IMG/VR virus record: IMGVR_UViG_3300035016_000004
Location: 1-45,203 of that record
DNA from: a virus
DNA: 45,203 nucleotides
Strand: one strand, 5' to 3'
The notes below the pieces were generated by a model. It ran no database searches, was not told the origin of the DNA, and saw only the letters and a program-made list of their open reading frames with translations. The stretch's first letter is position 1. Each line of letters starts with the position of its first letter. A program made the translations under genes and the position numbers. Positions 7,318 to 15,722 of this stretch are shown piece by piece.

Positions 7318-8085
7318 CTACAGCCCCACCGTCGCGTAGGCTGGCGCGGCCATGCTGCCATTGTAGCCCGCCTCGGTAGTCAGCACACCGCCGTTCGCCA
7401 CCCGCTTGTGCCCGTTGCTCACGTCCAGCGTCGGTCCGCTGTCCATGGAGAACTCCTGCGCGTCACCGACCCCAGTCCGGCGCAGATACCTGCCGTCCGA
7501 GCGCACGATGCCCCGCGCCAGCGTCATGAGGCTGCCGGCCTTGCCGAACAGGGGCTGGGCCGGATCAGCCGTTGCCTGCCTGAAGACGAACACGCGGTAG
7601 GTCTGGTTGTGCGCCGGCAGGGACACGTCGCTGGAGAAGGCCGTCTCGCGGAGATAGACCCCCGTCGTGGTGGTGAAGACAGAGACCGTCCTGCGGTATT
7701 GGGTGGAGTCCTGGATCATCTGCCCGGACGTGACCACCTTGCCGGCGATCGTCACCTTCACGCGCGGCTTATAGCCCAGATTGTGGGTCAGCAGCAGGAT
7801 GTCCGTGACGCGCGTGTTGCCATGGACGGTGAGGCCAACGGCACCGATGCCGAGCAGGGTCGAACCAGGAGCGAGGCTGGCGTGTGCGATAGGCACGTCC
7901 GTTGGCCCCGCTGCCAGTTCGAACTGATCGAGAGCCGAGTGCCAGATGATCGAGCTGAGATAGTTGATCGGGTCTTTCGCCGGCGCGTTGCATGGCGCGT
8001 TGATGTCGAAGATGTCGCCGCCACCGGCAGCTTCGACGAAGCACGCCACGACGCCGGCAGACTCAAAACCTCTGATCACTGCCAT
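7318..8085 (-). CDS. Tail protein, unknown (255 aa)
   Basis: Beta-rich composition with repeated Val/Thr strands and no transmembrane helix. It follows the large tail-tip protein by 5 bp. The C-terminal GIVRSDGRYLRRTGVGDAQ and following turn-rich region resemble virion adhesion modules, but no family is recognised. It is probably part of the tail tip or side fibre. Confidence 0.7.
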   Translation of the reverse strand: MAVIRGFESAGVVACFVEAAGGGDIFDINAPCNAPAKDPINYLSSIIWHSALDQFELAAGPTDVPIAHASLAPGSTLLGIGAVGLTVHGNTRVTDILLLTHNLGYKPRVKVTIAGKVVTSGQMIQDSTQYRRTVSVFTTTTGVYLRETAFSSDVSLPAHNQTYRVFVFRQATADPAQPLFGKAGSLMTLARGIVRSDGRYLRRTGVGDAQEFSMDSGPTLDVSNGHKRVANGGVLTTEAGYNGSMAAPAYATVGL

Positions 8086-8090
8086 TGCTG

Positions 8091-10469
8091 CTACCCGAAA
8101 CTGAAATCGCCGTTGAGCATGTTAATGACCACAGCGTCATTGGCGGACCGGAAGAAGCCGTTCTCGTCCATGAGACCGATGGGAACGCCTGCTGAGGTGA
8201 AGAAGGCTGTCTGCCCCGCCATCAGGCCGATGCGCGTGGGGTCCGTTGGATCAGCCGGCACATCGAGGAACAGCGTGGCCGCCCGGAACGTCCCGTCGTT
8301 GACCGCCGCCTGGATGGCATAGCGGGCCGAATAGCCCGACGGAGCGGCCACAGCCTCCCAGCGAACGTTGACCTCGGCAGTGTTGCCGCCCATGGCCGCA
8401 TAGAGGCTTTCCAACGCGAGGGCGATTGCACCACCAGGTCCAAGCGCGACTTCGATGATCTCGGTGAAGCTGGCTTCCAGCCCCTCGAGTTCCACCGTGA
8501 TCTCGCGGAACAAGGCCTCGCGCTTGGTGTAGTTCTCGCGGTCCACTTCCTCGAGCAGAGTGCCGATCTGCTTGAACTGCTCGATCAACTGGCGTGGCTT
8601 GAGGCCGAGTTGCGCCAGCACGTCCTGCGCGACGTTGGCCAGGTCGATCGCAATGTCACTGGCGCCGAGCTTGACGTTCGGTGTGGTGACGCCGAGCCAG
8701 TCGCCTTCGACGATGTTGCCGCTGCCGTCCAAGGATTGGTTCGACCACAAGGTGACGCGGCCGGAGAAGGGCAGATACTTGCCGCGCACCTCATAGGTCG
8801 TATTGGGCAGCAGTGTCGAGATCGACGGCACTGCCGAAGGGCTCGCTACAGCAGGATCGTACGGCAGTTCACCGTCGAAGATGATGTTCTCGCTGCCCCA
8901 GGTCTCTCGCACCTGGACCTCGACGGCCCGAACGTCGACCAGGCCACTGGCCCAGAACACTTCGATAGCAGGCCGGCGGCTCGCGCCATCAGCATCCACC
9001 ACCACGAAGGGCGCGACATTCCACCCTGTCATCACCTGCGGCGCCGGCCGCGCGATCACCAGCGGTGCAACATCCCACGGCAACTCATAGTCGCTGTCCC
9101 AGCCATAGTCGGCCGGTTCGATCTCCTGCAGGCCAACGAACTGGTTGGCGTTCGGCAGGTCTTCCATGGCCGTGATGAGAAACTGCTTGGCCTCATAACC
9201 ATTACGGTCGCTGGTCCAGGCGGCGACGTCCAGCACCTCATATTCCCACCACTCGGGCAGCATCGTCTGGGTATGCCGGCGGAAGCGGCGGGTCTCCTCG
9301 ATCGCCGCGCGCATCAGCTCCTGCACCTGCACGGCGTAGGGCACGGCCTTGAAGTCGGTCGAGAACGGCAGGCGGCGCCCGTCAGCGACTTCGAGGTCAC
9401 TGCGGTAGCGTGGTGGAGCCTCCTTGGTTTCCCATGCCTCGGCGGGCTCGGGATAGGTCGCGGCGATGCCGTTGAACAGGCTTTCGAGGCCCGGGAACGG
9501 CTCGAACGTCTGCTGCTCGGTAATCACCATGTCTTCGTCGGTGATCCCCACCACGGGAGCGCCAGGCTCACCCACGAGAAACTTGAATACGCCGCCGACA
9601 TCGGCCCACCGGCCCTGGCAGCTTTTCAGCAACTCGCCGACGATGGCATGGGGTTCCGCATCGAGCGAGACCTCAAGGCCCATACGGAACCGCGGCATGG
9701 TCCCGCCACCGGCAAGAGCAATGGCCACGTCGCATTTGTCGGCTTCAGTTTCGATGTTGCTCAGGCGGAAGTTATTGTCGGTATAGGTCTGGGGGCCGTA
9801 AACCCACGCGCCGCCATAGGAGAGGCCCTTGAGCAGCGTGTAGGCGGCCACGATTGGGTTGTCGTGCGCATCGTCGCCGCGCGGGTCGTCCAGCGCGATA
9901 CCATCGACCTCTGCCAGATATTCAGGAAAGCCAGAGAAGAGCTCGCGGTTCACCAGAGCCGTCGCGACGAAATACCCTAGGCCAAGGCCGATCATCTCGG
10001 CGGTATAGGGGCGGTCGGGATCGCTGCCGAACTGATTGCGCATCAGCGGATCGGCAGCGGTCTGGTCGCCGAGATAGGGGTTGATCCAGAGATGGTCGAC
10101 GCCGCCAACGCGATACTCGAGCACGGCATAGCCCAGGTCGCCGGTCTTGGACGCGTCCAGCGTCACCCGCTCGCCATTGACGAAGAAGCCACTGAATCCC
10201 CGGATCGGCAGATAGCTGACCTCGATGACCTTGGAGTAATAGGCGTTCGGCGTCTCGCCGGCATTGCCCCAGGTGCCGGCATACTTGAGCTTTCCAGCCG
10301 TGCCGTAGCGCCCGATGATGAACGAGGGCGAGTGGTCGCCGCCGGTCTGCAAGGTGCCGCGAACGCCGGAGACCTTCTGCTTCTGGTCCTGCTTGCCGAT
10401 CGACGAGATGATTTGGCCGGCAACGCTCAGAACGATGCCGACAAGGATCTGGATAAGCCAAATGGGCAT
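8091..10469 (-). CDS. Large tail-tip / host-specificity protein (792 aa)
   Basis: The N-terminus is hydrophobic (residues 3-25). A segment about positions 85-330 resembles the hub region of lambda J-like and GTA-type tail-tip proteins (phage-tail_3 family), including a VSYLPIRGFSGFFVNG strand. The middle contains a fibronectin-like segment (TTYEVRGKYLPFSGRVTLW). A helical stretch (about 610-690) precedes a C-terminal attachment module. The start overlaps the stop of the preceding hub gene by one base. The likely role is assembling the tail tip and carrying the fibre. It is shorter than lambda J (about 1130 residues). Confidence 0.85.
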   Translation of the reverse strand: MPIWLIQILVGIVLSVAGQIISSIGKQDQKQKVSGVRGTLQTGGDHSPSFIIGRYGTAGKLKYAGTWGNAGETPNAYYSKVIEVSYLPIRGFSGFFVNGERVTLDASKTGDLGYAVLEYRVGGVDHLWINPYLGDQTAADPLMRNQFGSDPDRPYTAEMIGLGLGYFVATALVNRELFSGFPEYLAEVDGIALDDPRGDDAHDNPIVAAYTLLKGLSYGGAWVYGPQTYTDNNFRLSNIETEADKCDVAIALAGGGTMPRFRMGLEVSLDAEPHAIVGELLKSCQGRWADVGGVFKFLVGEPGAPVVGITDEDMVITEQQTFEPFPGLESLFNGIAATYPEPAEAWETKEAPPRYRSDLEVADGRRLPFSTDFKAVPYAVQVQELMRAAIEETRRFRRHTQTMLPEWWEYEVLDVAAWTSDRNGYEAKQFLITAMEDLPNANQFVGLQEIEPADYGWDSDYELPWDVAPLVIARPAPQVMTGWNVAPFVVVDADGASRRPAIEVFWASGLVDVRAVEVQVRETWGSENIIFDGELPYDPAVASPSAVPSISTLLPNTTYEVRGKYLPFSGRVTLWSNQSLDGSGNIVEGDWLGVTTPNVKLGASDIAIDLANVAQDVLAQLGLKPRQLIEQFKQIGTLLEEVDRENYTKREALFREITVELEGLEASFTEIIEVALGPGGAIALALESLYAAMGGNTAEVNVRWEAVAAPSGYSARYAIQAAVNDGTFRAATLFLDVPADPTDPTRIGLMAGQTAFFTSAGVPIGLMDENGFFRSANDAVVINMLNGDFSFG

Positions 10470-11092
10470 CAGGATTTAGCCTCGCCCCAGAAGATGGGCC
10501 ATTGACCGGCCGTGCCGGCATATTGGTTGATCCGGTCGCCGTCTCGGAGCCGGTAGGTTTCGTCGCTGCTCTTGACCGGGTTCGTCCTGGTCAGTTCGCG
10601 AGTGTGCGACACGATCTTGAGCGTCACGCTGCCCTGCCCGCCGACAGCCGGCGTCACGATCGGCGTGCCGTTGATCTGGCCCAACCGCCGGCATCGCGGC
10701 GCGGCGACCAGCAGCATCGAGGCGGGGTCGAGATAGCCCCGATGAATCTGCACCCGGGCGTTTCGGCAGTTGTGGCCGCGTATCATTTCCTCGACCACCG
10801 GATGCAGGTGATTGAGCACCACCTCGGTGGTGTCCACCTCCACGCCAATATGCATCGGGATGGGGTCCATCGACGTCAGTGGGGCGTTATCGCCATAGAA
10901 CGTGTGGCTGACCGTTGCCCCGTTAGCGCCGTCGATCACGTTGGTGATCACGTCGTCTCCGAAGTTGGTGAAGCCGAACGTCACCTCATCACCATCAAAG
11001 GTCAGCACGGTGCAGACTATGAAGTCGCGCGGGATGATGCGCGAGCGATCGCGCACCGCGCCCTGCGTGGCGGCGTCGAGAATACGGACCAT
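10469..11092 (-). CDS. Tail hub-like protein, DUF2163-like position (207 aa)
   Basis: The order tape measure, this upstream pair, then large tip protein matches gene transfer agent and related siphophage tails, where a distal tail protein and a hub protein occupy these two slots. The C-terminus SSDETYRLRDGDRINQYAG resembles the W/Y-x-R-x-x-D endings of hub proteins. Two cysteines (109 and 134) could form an iron-sulfur or zinc site as in related hubs, but this is speculative. Assignment is mainly by position. Confidence 0.65.
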   Translation of the reverse strand: MVRILDAATQGAVRDRSRIIPRDFIVCTVLTFDGDEVTFGFTNFGDDVITNVIDGANGATVSHTFYGDNAPLTSMDPIPMHIGVEVDTTEVVLNHLHPVVEEMIRGHNCRNARVQIHRGYLDPASMLLVAAPRCRRLGQINGTPIVTPAVGGQGSVTLKIVSHTRELTRTNPVKSSDETYRLRDGDRINQYAGTAGQWPIFWGEAKS

Positions 11093-11099
11093 TGACTGC

Positions 11100-11756
11100 C
11101 TACCCTGCCGCGAGTGTCTGGATCACCCGGAAGCTGATGCGCGTCCGGTTTGCGCTGTGCATTTGCTGGCTGACGGTGCCGGCAACCATTTTTACCTTGG
11201 CTGCGGGCCGTGCGAAGGTCACCGAGAGGGCTTCAGTGACGCCGGGGCGCAAATGAGGGCGGACCTCAACCAATGCCGTCAGGCCAGCCCCGCTGGCCGC
11301 AACATCGGCTCCCAGCCTGTAGAGCCCCCGCCGAGAGGGGGAGCCGTAGTCGACCGCGAACATGTCCCCAGCGGATAGCTTGTAGCCAGCAGGAAGGCCG
11401 GAGATCGCAACCTCCTTGCGGTTGGCAGCAATGGTGGCCAGCACAGGCGCGGAAGCGCCGTAGATCGTGCTGTGCGGGTCCATCTTCGGATACCACCCCA
11501 GCGGGTTGGCGAGATAGAAGGCATGGATAGCGCCGTCGAGCATGTCGATCCTTGCCGCCATGGCGCGGGCATCGGTGTGCAGCAGGGGCCGCAGGCTGAC
11601 TTCGCCCATCCACAGAGACGGCGCCAGATCAGCCGCGAGGGCTTCACCAGAACCGAGCCCAGTCAGTTCCTGCTGCCGGGTCAGTTCCCACACGACGCTC
11701 TGCACCGGCAGGATGTCGCCGAGGTCGGCCTGGGCGATCGGGAATGTGGCGGCCAT
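11100..11756 (-). CDS. Distal-tail-like protein (218 aa)
   Basis: Starts at ATG 11756, overlapping the tape-measure stop as TGATG. The first half contains the SLWMGEVSLRPLLHTDARAM segment and an FYLANPLGWYP motif. Both are typical of proteins that sit after the tape measure in alphaproteobacterial siphophages and act as the distal tail adaptor. The C-terminus SANRTRISFRVIQTLAAG is a beta-strand end seen in such proteins. No enzymatic motif was seen. Confidence 0.7.
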   Translation of the reverse strand: MAATFPIAQADLGDILPVQSVVWELTRQQELTGLGSGEALAADLAPSLWMGEVSLRPLLHTDARAMAARIDMLDGAIHAFYLANPLGWYPKMDPHSTIYGASAPVLATIAANRKEVAISGLPAGYKLSAGDMFAVDYGSPSRRGLYRLGADVAASGAGLTALVEVRPHLRPGVTEALSVTFARPAAKVKMVAGTVSQQMHSANRTRISFRVIQTLAAG

Positions 11757-13630
11757 CAACCATTCTCCGGCATTGAACTGTTTGCGTGGTGCCGGATCAT
11801 CTGGGGCAGCTCGAAGCGCGACCAGGTGCGCAACTGCTCCACGGTCACCGAGTCGGCGCCGGCACCAACGTGGATTACAGGCGCCACCACCAGGCTAGAG
11901 CCATTGCCGCCCGAGCTCTGCGGGAGCTTCGGCATCACGACGCCATCTGACGACGGCATCCAGTATTCGCTGTTGGGCGTGTTCTCGTTGATCTTGTAGA
12001 TGCGGCCGGCCTGCACCGGGCCGCCAGTCGCCCGCCCGCCGCCGAACAGGCTGCCGAAGATGTTCCCGCCTCCGCCACCGCCGAAAGCGCCGGCAAAGAG
12101 CCCGTCCAGCCCCGCGTTCAGCAGCTTGCTGCCAATGTTGTTGAGCGCGTTGCCCAGCGCCTCGGTCGCATCCTTGCCGGCGAGCATGTCGCTGATGAAG
12201 CCCTGCAGCGCACCCTTCGCTATATCCTGAAACTCGCGCATCTGCTCGTTGGCAGCCTCGATGGCCTGCTGTTCAAGATAGGTGGCGTTGACCAGGTCGG
12301 TGATGGCCTGACGCTCAGCATCGGTAGCCGCAGCGCCGGCACGGCGCATGGCGTTGGCCACAGCCTTCTGCTGCTCTGTCAGTCCGAGCAATTCGTATTC
12401 GTGCTCGAGTTCTTCGATGAGAGCGATGACAGCCTCGCGCTCCCGGTCGGCTTCCTTGGCGGCGCTCTTGCCGCCCGATGCCAGTTGAGAGCGGCGTTCC
12501 TCGGCAGCGAGGCGGCCTTGCGCGATTTCCAGTGCCTGCGCATCGCTTAGCAGGGCATTGTCGCGCTCAGCCTCGGACTTCACCCGGGCGATCTCGCTCT
12601 CGAGCTCGAGCTGTTCGCGGGTCAGCCCGTTGATCCGCTGCTGCTCCGTCACGAAGTCTCTGTTCGCGCTGAAGGCATCGACTTGGGCGTCAGGCTCATT
12701 CAGGGCCGCCTGCTCAGCGCGGAACCGGGCAGCCTCGCGAGAGGCGGTAGCCAGCGCCTCGGTCACGCCGCCAAGTATCCCTTGCAGCGAAACGAGGCTA
12801 GGGACGGTGCTGGCGCCGGTAGTCTCCGCGAGCAGCGCCATCATGCGCTCAAGGTCTTCCGTGGTTGCGGTGCCGTCCTCTACCCGCTGGCGCAACGTGT
12901 TGAACTCTGCCTGTAGCGCATCAATTTCCTGCGCACTGGCACCGAAGGCGGCAAGGTCCATGCGAGCGGCAGCGAACTCCGCCCGAATGTCGCCCAACGA
13001 TGCCCTGAGAGCATCAAACTGCTGCTGCACCACGACATCATAGGCGGTGCTCAGGTCCTGCTGCTGGCTGGCACGGTCCAGCTGATCCACATAGGCCCGA
13101 AGAGCAGGAACGGCTTCGCCCCACTTTTCAGCGACACCGCGAATGGTGTCGTTATGCTCCTTCATCAGATCTTCGGCAGACTTTCCGTCGCCGAGCAACG
13201 AGCCGAGGTACTGAGCCGCAGCGCCGCCCAGCGCGATGGCGGCGATCGTCGCCAGGGAGATAGGGTTCACCAGCTGCAGAAAGGCCCCGCTTAGTGCCGC
13301 GATCGGGCTCTTGGTCTGGTTGAGCACGGAACTGAGTTGCGTGCCCTGCTGCATGGCGATCAGGAACGGCGACTGCCCGCCCTGAAGCTGCACCGCGATG
13401 TCCTGGAACTGGGCAGCGATGTTGCCGGTCTGGCCGGCAATAGGGCTGAGCGCGCGAGCTGTATTCGCTCCAGCGTTGTCAATCGACTTGGCCATGCCGT
13501 TGAAGCGAGACTGCACCCGCTTCACATTGGTGTCCGTCACACCCATGGCCTTCTGCCATTCACGGTTGTACTTCGTGAAGGAGGCCTCCATCTGGACGAC
13601 GAGGCGCTGTAGGTCTACTTCGTTGGCCAC
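11756..13630 (-). CDS. Tail tape measure protein (624 aa)
   Basis: The N-terminus (about 1-120) matches the prophage tail length tape measure family (MANEVDLQRLVVQMEASFTK, then PIAGQTGNIAAQFQDIAVQL). A hydrophobic patch (115-150) is followed by long Ala/Glu-rich coiled coils and a Gly-rich C-terminus GGGRATGGPVQAGRIYKI with the usual NEYWMP-like ending. It sets tail length and is a scaffold for tube assembly; 624 residues predict a tail of roughly 90-100 nm by the usual 1.5 Å per residue rule. The start is GTG with AGG eight bases upstream. Confidence 0.93.
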   Translation of the reverse strand: MANEVDLQRLVVQMEASFTKYNREWQKAMGVTDTNVKRVQSRFNGMAKSIDNAGANTARALSPIAGQTGNIAAQFQDIAVQLQGGQSPFLIAMQQGTQLSSVLNQTKSPIAALSGAFLQLVNPISLATIAAIALGGAAAQYLGSLLGDGKSAEDLMKEHNDTIRGVAEKWGEAVPALRAYVDQLDRASQQQDLSTAYDVVVQQQFDALRASLGDIRAEFAAARMDLAAFGASAQEIDALQAEFNTLRQRVEDGTATTEDLERMMALLAETTGASTVPSLVSLQGILGGVTEALATASREAARFRAEQAALNEPDAQVDAFSANRDFVTEQQRINGLTREQLELESEIARVKSEAERDNALLSDAQALEIAQGRLAAEERRSQLASGGKSAAKEADREREAVIALIEELEHEYELLGLTEQQKAVANAMRRAGAAATDAERQAITDLVNATYLEQQAIEAANEQMREFQDIAKGALQGFISDMLAGKDATEALGNALNNIGSKLLNAGLDGLFAGAFGGGGGGNIFGSLFGGGRATGGPVQAGRIYKINENTPNSEYWMPSSDGVVMPKLPQSSGGNGSSLVVAPVIHVGAGADSVTVEQLRTWSRFELPQMIRHHANSSMPENG

Positions 13631-13657
13631 GTGGATAACCTTGTAGAGAGGAGCCGA

Positions 13658-14191
13658 ATGATGAACAGAGCCGTTTTGGTCTCTGCGCTGTCTCTGATTT
13701 TGATGTCGTCAGCAGCCGCCCAGAGTGGCGCAGACGCGCTCAGAGCTTTTGGCCTCGATAGCTCCGCTGCGATCGAGCAAAACCTGGACCGGCTCAACGA
13801 CGTGCGCAAAACCGTGGTGCCCAACTTCGATGCAGTTTGGACAGGCGTTCAACCCGTCTTCCCTGCATCAGTAATGATTGGCGCTCAGGACAACACCATC
13901 AGGATGATGAGCATAGGCACCAAGGGCTATGTGGGCGCCGATGATAGGCACGACATTCGAGCCCTTGAAGCGGGGTACGGCCTGGAAGGCCTCGATCGAC
14001 ACGAAGGCGAGTGCGATAGTGCGATGGAAGCTGACGGGCTTGAGTGCCTGGTCGTCTACTACGCCTGCCCTGTGGCTAGTCCCGAATGCCACCTGATGCT
14101 CCTAAGTATCGGCACTCCAGGCAACGAGGAGCGGGGCCTCACGAAAGTGACGTGGACAAGCGAACCCACCAATAAACTACGCGGGGAGTAA
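13658..14191 (+). CDS. Secreted/periplasmic protein on the opposite strand inside the tail operon (177 aa)
   Basis: A signal peptide is clear: MMNRAVLVSALSLILMSSAAA, with cleavage predicted after AAA and before QSGADAL. The mature part is about 155 residues with four cysteines in one stretch (CDS, LEC, YYAC, PEC), probably two disulfides. GAGAGGAG lies just upstream of the ATG pair at 13658/13661. It runs against all surrounding genes and overlaps the 3' end of the second chaperone frame by 15 bp. I do not recognise the family. Export plus reversed orientation suggests a lysogen-expressed cargo gene acting at the cell surface. Confidence 0.8.
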   Translation: MMNRAVLVSALSLILMSSAAAQSGADALRAFGLDSSAAIEQNLDRLNDVRKTVVPNFDAVWTGVQPVFPASVMIGAQDNTIRMMSIGTKGYVGADDRHDIRALEAGYGLEGLDRHEGECDSAMEADGLECLVVYYACPVASPECHLMLLSIGTPGNEERGLTKVTWTSEPTNKLRGE

Positions 14192-14491
14192 ACGGCACCT
14201 TCCGCCGTCCCAGACCACCAGGGGAAGAGTGCAGCCGTCTTCGGCCGGCCCCTCATCGATCCAATCGAACAAAGCCTCTGCCTCGCTCTCGGTGAGCTTG
14301 CCGTTCTCCGGCGTGTTCGCCGCGACATACCCATTCCACGCCGCCAGGAACTGCCACAGGCTCTGCCGGTCCACCTCTCGCGGCGACAGGCCCATGATGA
14401 TGCCCTGCTTGTAGACCAGGGCTATTCGGAGCTTTCCGTTGGGGAGGTCGTCGATGCGCTCACCCCCTCCCCCTCTGACTCCCCCGGCTTT
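14177..14491 (-). CDS. Second tail-chaperone frame (T-like), read by -1 frameshift
   Basis: This frame is open from just after a TGA at 14494..14492 to its stop at 14177. It overlaps the 3' end of the first chaperone gene in the -1 frame. It reads sensibly upstream of any start codon (ERIDDLPNGKLRIALVYKQG), then MGLSPREVDRQSLWQFLAAW, as in small tail-assembly chaperone proteins of GTA-type phages. The ATG at 14395 lacks a ribosome-binding site. Expression as a fusion by -1 slippage is therefore more likely than independent initiation. Confidence 0.7.
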   Translation of the reverse strand, partial: KAGGVRGGGGERIDDLPNGKLRIALVYKQGIIMGLSPREVDRQSLWQFLAAWNGYVAANTPENGKLTESEAEALFDWIDEGPAEDGCTLPLVVWDGGRCRLLPA

Positions 14492-14805
14492 TCATCCGGC
14501 GCCCCCTGCAATGCGGTGCCGAGGATGCCCTGAGCCAAGGGCAGACTTTCGAGGGGCGGCCTGCTCTCGACGTAGCTCTGTACGAACTGGAGCGCCTTGG
14601 GCGCATCCAAGCCGCCGCCGATCAGGCCGAGGCGAATGGTATTGCTGATGTCACCGAGCCGCCAGGTGCCGGTCATCAGCCGGTTGTAGACCACGAACGG
14701 ACCAGCGTCGGCCGCTTCCTGGAGCTTGACAAGCTCCCCCCACGCGAGACGGAAGACCTTGTCCCCGTCCGCGAAGGGCAGTGTGATTGAACCGTCGCGG
14801 CTCAT
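14422..14805 (-). CDS. Tail assembly chaperone, first frame (G-like, 127 aa)
   Basis: Starts at ATG 14805, overlapping the tail-tube stop as TGATG. The product resembles the gene-transfer-agent family chaperone: SITLPFADGDKVFRLAWGEL, then LMTGTWRLGDISNTIRLGLIGGG. It ends with a low-complexity Glu/Ser/Thr tail encoded by G-rich repeats. Such proteins coat the tape measure before the tube forms. Position between tube and tape measure is canonical. Confidence 0.88.
   Translation of the reverse strand: MSRDGSITLPFADGDKVFRLAWGELVKLQEAADAGPFVVYNRLMTGTWRLGDISNTIRLGLIGGGLDAPKALQFVQSYVESRPPLESLPLAQGILGTALQGAPDEKPGESEGEGVSASTTSPTESSE
14463..14485 (-). promoter_or_regulatory. Probable -1 ribosomal frameshift site
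   Basis: Three G5 runs occur at 14481-14485, 14469-14473 and 14463-14467 within the only window where both frames are open. At the last, the zero frame reads GAG GGG GTG. A glycine tRNA on GGG can slip back one base and still pair with GGG. Slippage here joins the first chaperone to the second frame as in lambda G/GT. The exact slip position is inferred. Confidence 0.65.
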
Positions 14806-15248
14806 CAGGTGTTCGCCGCGGTGGCATCGGCCATAGTGCCATCGGACTGCATGCTGATGTTCGCAGTCACGCGCCGGCCGTTGGGCGCATTCCATTCGAT
14901 GCTCTCGACGTGAAGCCGTCCGGTAAAGGTCAGCGTCTCGGTCGGCATTTCGATCTCGATCTTGGAATTGACAGAATCCACCGACTTCCACGCGGCCAGC
15001 CAGGTGGCGACCGATTCAGTGGCAAGAACGCCCTCGCCACTGACCGAGATAGAGAGAGACACGGCATCGCGCAGCAGCCACGAGACTGCATCCGGATCCG
15101 TGCAGCTCACGCCCTGCGTATCTTCCAGGCCCTTGTTCAGGGTCACGGATTTTGAGGTGAAGCCGCAGGGCGCGGCAAAGGTGCCCGGGGTTTCGGTCTC
15201 GAGGAGGACGCGCACCTTGCCGCCCTTGATAGTCGTCGCGTCAGCCAT
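14805..15248 (-). CDS. Major tail tube protein (147 aa)
   Basis: Resembles the phage major tail protein family (Phage_tail_2-like). It shows the TIKGGKVRVLLE N-terminal strand, the LEDTQGVSCTDPDAVSW insertion and a C-terminal ESIEWNAPNGRRVTANISMQS strand, with size typical of tube subunits. ATG 15248 is preferred because GGAGG lies six bases upstream; ATG 15260 is inside that leader. A strong terminator-like hairpin lies just upstream of the ribosome-binding site. Confidence 0.85.
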   Translation of the reverse strand: MADATTIKGGKVRVLLETETPGTFAAPCGFTSKSVTLNKGLEDTQGVSCTDPDAVSWLLRDAVSLSISVSGEGVLATESVATWLAAWKSVDSVNSKIEIEMPTETLTFTGRLHVESIEWNAPNGRRVTANISMQSDGTMADATAANT

Positions 15249-15261
15249 TGCGGCCTCCATG

Positions 15262-15283
15262 AAAAAGGCCGCTCAAGGCGGCC
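15262..15283 (-). terminator. Intrinsic terminator-like hairpin upstream of tail tube gene
   Basis: GGCCGC and GCGGCC (15267-15272 with 15278-15283) form a 6-bp all-GC stem with a 5-nt loop, followed on the minus strand by T5 (15266-15262). It lies between the head-tail connector genes and the tail tube gene inside the late operon. It would reduce tail transcription unless antiterminated, or it may act as an mRNA processing or stability element. Confidence 0.7.
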
Positions 15284-15290
15284 GGGTTGG

Positions 15291-15722
15291 TCAGGGTGTT
15301 TCCACCGTGGCGGTAAAGGTCACAACGCCATGGGTAATGGCGGGGTTTGGGTCATCCATGATGCGAGTGATCTCATGCTGGAGGCTCACCAGCGCATTGG
15401 TCGATAGGGTTAGTTCGGCGTCGTGCAGGGCACGCTTCACCGCGCCACTGATCTTCCTGCACTGCACCGAGCCGTAGGCTTCGTCGCTACCATTCGCCCA
15501 GACGTCGAATTGCAGGCTGATTTCCTCGCCGTCCATGCAGTCGTAGTCGTCAGGGATCGACGTACTCGGGCCAAGCGAGATGTATGGAAAAACGATCGCC
15601 GGAGCGCCGTCTTGATCTTCCGGCACGCGGTCATAAATCCGGGTGCTGACAAATGACGTGACAGCAGCCGTCGCCCGCAGCCGGTTGATGGCCGCGAGGA
15701 TCAGTTCGTAGCCGGCGTCCAT
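15291..15722 (-). CDS. Tail completion protein, DUF3168-like (143 aa)
   Basis: Matches the DUF3168 family of tail terminator/completion proteins: AAINRLRATAAVTSFVSTRI, then RVPEDQDGAPAIVFPYISLG and LQFDVWANGS. The last is the conserved D-x-W strand. It caps the tail tube and joins it to the head connector. ATG 15722 is chosen because GGAGG is six bases upstream; it overlaps the upstream gene's stop. Confidence 0.87.
   Translation of the reverse strand: MDAGYELILAAINRLRATAAVTSFVSTRIYDRVPEDQDGAPAIVFPYISLGPSTSIPDDYDCMDGEEISLQFDVWANGSDEAYGSVQCRKISGAVKRALHDAELTLSTNALVSLQHEITRIMDDPNPAITHGVVTFTATVETP

Noticed and set aside
8610-9980. 456-codon plus-strand open frame
   Set aside because: It lies antisense to the tail-tip gene, has low-quality composition (many His, Arg, Gln), no ribosome-binding site and no family likeness. 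High G+C makes long antisense frames common.
13615-13824. 69-codon minus-strand open frame
   Set aside because: Antisense to the start of the secreted protein and has no ribosome-binding site.
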